From positions 165,750-229,749 of the forward strand of contig NZ_JACAQA010000009.1 in assembly GCF_013385425.1 (NCBI RefSeq): 64,000 bases of DNA, in the 5' to 3' direction. Below, one piece after another: positions 60,516 through 64,000 of this stretch. A model generated the notes under the pieces. The model did not search any database and was not told where the DNA came from. It worked only from the letters and a program-made list of their open reading frames with translations. This stretch comes from Pseudomonas gingeri. GTDB lineage: Bacteria > Pseudomonadota > Gammaproteobacteria > Pseudomonadales > Pseudomonadaceae. Made by a program: the position numbers and the translations under genes. The number at the start of each line of letters is the position of its first letter. The first letter of the stretch is position 1.

Positions 60516-60920
60516 GTGGCGCAGAAAGCGGAAGAGGACGACAAGGTTCGGTTGGACAAGTGGTTGTGGGCGGCGCGCTTCTATAAGACCCGTGCCCTGG
60601 CCAAGGCGGCGATTGAAAGCGGCAAGGTGCATTGTCGCGGCGAGCGCTGCAAGCCGGGCAAGGAGCCACGGGTGGGCGACGAGATCCAGATTCGCACCGG
60701 TTTCGACGAACGGACCGTGGTGGTGCAGGCGCTGTCGCTGGTCCGTCGCGGCGCTCCCGAAGCGCAGACGCTCTATGCTGAGACCGAGCAGAGCCTGGCC
60801 AAGCGCGAAGCCGCGGCGGCGCAACGCAAGGCCGGTGCGCTGGGCCTGACCACCGACGGCAAGCCGAGCAAGAAACAGCGACGCGATCTGTTCAAGTTTC
60901 GTGGCAGCGGCGCCGAATAG
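60516..60920 (+). CDS. hslR: Heat shock protein 15 (S4 domain RNA-binding protein)
   Basis: A 134-residue basic protein starting at GTG 60516, preceded by GAGGAAGGA. The S4 fold covers about residues 10-75 with [20 protein letters not shown] and [21 protein letters not shown] lysine- and arginine-rich tail follows. Hsp15 binds 50S subunits that carry a stalled nascent chain and helps recycling after heat shock. It is followed by hslO (135 bases on), the same pair found in E. coli as hslR-hslO. Confidence 0.95.
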   Translation: MAQKAEEDDKVRLDKWLWAARFYKTRALAKAAIESGKVHCRGERCKPGKEPRVGDEIQIRTGFDERTVVVQALSLVRRGAPEAQTLYAETEQSLAKREAAAAQRKAGALGLTTDGKPSKKQRRDLFKFRGSGAE

Positions 60921-60935
60921 GGCGCAGCGCGTCGC

Positions 60936-60952
60936 CTCAGTCCTTGACTGAG
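60936..60952 (+). other. Small hairpin between hslR and hslO
   Basis: CTCAGTC-CTT-GACTGAG is a perfect 7-bp stem with a three-base loop just after the hslR stop. There is no T-run, so it is unlikely to terminate fully. Confidence 0.5.
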
Positions 60953-61054
60953 CGCCATTCGCCCCCATGTTGCTTGGTACAAATCCCGTTTGTTCATAAA
61001 ATGCTCACTTCCCTGGGCAGAACACCCCTATTCCTACTTCCAGAATTGATACCT

Positions 61055-61957
61055 ATGTCAGACCTACCGGACACCGACTACACCCAGCGCTTCATCTTCG
61101 ATGACAGCGACACCCGCGGCGAATTGGTGTCGCTGGAGCGCAGCTACGCCGAAGTACTGGCCAAGCACCCCTATCCGGAGCCTATCGCGCAACTGCTCGG
61201 CGAACTGATGGCCGCCGCGTCGTTGCTGGTCGGTACCCTGAAGTTCGATGGCCTGCTGATTCTCCAGGCGCGCTCCGAAGGCCCGGTGCCGCTGCTGATG
61301 ATCGAATGCTCCAGCGAGCGCGAGATCCGTGGTCTGGCTCGCTACGACGAGGCACTGATCCCGGCTGACGCGACCCTGGCCGACCTGATGCCCAACGGCG
61401 TCCTCGCCCTGACCGTCGATCCGACCCAGGGCCAGCGCTACCAGGGCATTGTCGACCTGGACGGCGAAACCCTGTCGGAGTGTTTCACCAACTACTTCGT
61501 CATGTCCCAACAGGTTGGCACACGCTTCTGGCTCCACGCCGACGGCCGCCGCGCCCGTGGCATGCTGCTGCAACAACTGCCCGCCGACCGCCTGCGCGAT
61601 CAGGAAGAGCGCGACGCCAGCTGGCAGCACCTGACCGCCATGGCCAGCACCCTGACCGCTGACGAACTGCTGAGCCTGGACAACGAAACCGTCCTGCACC
61701 GCCTCTACCACGAAGAAGCCGTGCGCCTGTTCGACCTTCAACCGCTGCGTTTCCATTGCAGCTGTTCGCGGGAGCGTTCGGGCAATGCACTGGTCAGCCT
61801 GGGGCTGGAAGATGCCCAGCAACTGGTGGTCGAACACGGCGGCCATATCGAGGTCGATTGCCAGTTTTGCAACCAGCGCTATCTGTTCGATGCCGCTGAC
61901 GTTTCGCAATTGTTCGCAGGTGCCGGCGTCGACACCCCGTCAGATACTCGTCACTAA
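61055..61957 (+). CDS. hslO: Redox-regulated chaperone Hsp33
   Basis: The ATG at 61055 gives 300 residues ([20 protein letters not shown]). The N-terminal chaperone core carries [20 protein letters not shown] and [10 protein letters not shown]. The zinc and redox centre consists of C235 and C237 (HCSCSRER) and C269 and C272 (VDCQFCNQR), spaced CxC-31-CxxC. When oxidised the four cysteines form disulfides, zinc is lost and the protein becomes an active holdase for unfolding proteins. All four are present, so regulation should be intact. pckA follows in the same direction. Confidence 0.97.
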   Translation: MSDLPDTDYTQRFIFDDSDTRGELVSLERSYAEVLAKHPYPEPIAQLLGELMAAASLLVGTLKFDGLLILQARSEGPVPLLMIECSSEREIRGLARYDEALIPADATLADLMPNGVLALTVDPTQGQRYQGIVDLDGETLSECFTNYFVMSQQVGTRFWLHADGRRARGMLLQQLPADRLRDQEERDASWQHLTAMASTLTADELLSLDNETVLHRLYHEEAVRLFDLQPLRFHCSCSRERSGNALVSLGLEDAQQLVVEHGGHIEVDCQFCNQRYLFDAADVSQLFAGAGVDTPSDTRH

Positions 61958-62041
61958 AACGGTTCAGCGCAGGTAAATCTCCTGTCAAACGACAGAAAAC
62001 GGGCGTTCTGACAGGAGGACCCTACTCTTTTTGGGCTTTTC

Positions 62042-62050
62042 TGGCATAAT
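62042..62050 (+). promoter_or_regulatory. Candidate extended -10 of pckA
   Basis: TGGCATAAT at 62042-62050 matches the extended -10 form TGnTATAAT with one change, 87 bases before the pckA ATG. No good -35 is seen, which is allowed for extended -10 promoters. Just upstream, CTGTC-AAAC-GACAG (61982-61995) and a related TCTGACAGG (62007-62015) form repeats that could be a regulator site. Confidence 0.4.
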
Positions 62051-62076
62051 CCGGCCCACTTTTTTCGCGGTAGTAG

Positions 62077-63684
<1,608 letters not shown>

Positions 63685-63708
63685 TCGAGTCTGGTTATCC
63701 GCCTCAAG

Positions 63709-63736
63709 AAAACCGCCCTTCGGGGCGGTTTTTTAT
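63709..63736 (+). terminator. Intrinsic terminator after pckA
   Basis: AAAACCGCCC, the tetraloop TTCG and GGGCGGTTTTTT make a textbook terminator 24 bases after the pckA stop. The A-run on the left side means it could also stop transcription arriving from the minus-strand gene at the right edge. Confidence 0.95.
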
Positions 63737-63813
63737 TGTGTGGCTGATTCTGCTGTCGATAGCTTCAGGGGTATCCACTTTTGACGGTTTGTGAACGGCT
63801 GCGGGATTTTTGC

Positions 63814-64000
63814 TCATGGGCTGGGTGCTGGTAATCCGTTTGCACTAGCGGATTCCAGTAGTTTAAAGGGATGTCTCAGTATCTCCAGATCGTCCAGTTG
63901 TCTGCGCTTCGACTCTGGCAAGGTCTGATACCTGGCCTTATAACGCAGCATTGTGTCGTAGCCCATGAGCTGAACAGTGGCGGCCAGGTTTTGTGGGTCG
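63814..64000 (-). CDS. C-terminal end of an unidentified protein (partial)
   Basis: On the minus strand a frame is open from the right edge to a TGA at 63814-63816, giving 61 codons. It starts DPQNLAATVQLMGYDTMLRY and continues KARYQTLPESKRRQLDDLEI and LRHPFKLLESASANG before ending LPAPSP. The first part has a faint likeness to the last segment of tyrosine recombinases, but I cannot name the family. Codon use is plausible for a gene. The rest, and so the identity, lies outside the window. The gap 63737-63813 holds nothing of note. Confidence 0.5.
   Translation of the reverse strand, partial: DPQNLAATVQLMGYDTMLRYKARYQTLPESKRRQLDDLEILRHPFKLLESASANGLPAPSP

Noticed and set aside
60936..60952. 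Hairpin after hslR as an intrinsic terminator
   Set aside because: The stem is perfect but has no T-run, so termination is not supported.

Overview
The window reads as a chromosomal segment of a high-GC gammaproteobacterium, almost certainly Pseudomonas, most likely of the fluorescens group. The support is the gene order trxA-rho-ubiD, zapA-ssrS(6S RNA)-ygfA, pepP-ubiH-ubiI, argE-argA-gshA, ompR-envZ-rimK and hslR-hslO-pckA, together with many REP/BIME repeats built around a TGTAGGAGCAGGGCTTGCCCGCGAA core. Most of the segment is core housekeeping DNA. This taxonomic call comes from recognition of gene families and order, not from a database search.

Layout. 1-6.1 kb: the end of an amino-acid-type ABC binding protein gene diverging from a FadR-type regulator, then trxA, rho, ubiD and a ferredoxin-flavin reductase translationally coupled to ubiD. 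6.2-13.7 kb is the accessory part: a small outer-membrane protein, a TonB-dependent receptor overlapping a ChaC-type gamma-glutamylcyclotransferase, an AT-rich patch carrying a homologue of the ExoY/edema-factor nucleotidyl cyclase toxins, a periplasmic histidine phosphatase, a quinone oxidoreductase and a FliL-like protein. 13.7-18.5 kb: a three-gene HlyD/RbbA/ABC-2 export operon. 18.7-21.7 kb: an EVE protein, a small membrane protein, ygfA, 6S RNA, zapA, a ZapB-like coiled coil and a YgfB protein. 21.7-25.6 kb: pepP, ubiH, ubiI. 25.7-28.5 kb: a ferric-iron binding protein and permease (no ATPase) behind a Fur-like palindrome. 28.6-31.4 kb: gcvT, gcvH and a DegT aminotransferase.

31.6-36.4 kb: DUF2388, NfeD and SPFH proteins, an orphan GspE ATPase, a small protein of unknown function and an Lrp regulator. 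36.4-47.2 kb: a minus-strand cellulose operon in the order bcsQ-bcsA-bcsB-bcsC-wssF-wssG. It lacks the bcsZ/wssD cellulase and the AlgI/AlgJ-like acetylation genes that accompany wssF/wssG in the wss operon of P. fluorescens SBW25. 47.6-56.4 kb: CYTH-CHAD triphosphatase, argE, argA, gshA, a thioesterase and tex. 56.7-63.7 kb: ompR-envZ, rimB-rimK, hslR, hslO and pckA. The last 190 bases hold the C-terminal end of an unidentified minus-strand gene.

The two most interesting loci are the ExoY-like cyclase (10343-11428), which keeps every catalytic motif I can align from memory but has no secretion system or chaperone nearby, and the reduced acetylcellulose operon. The REP elements fall into two opposite architectures with conserved centres, which is a third point worth following.
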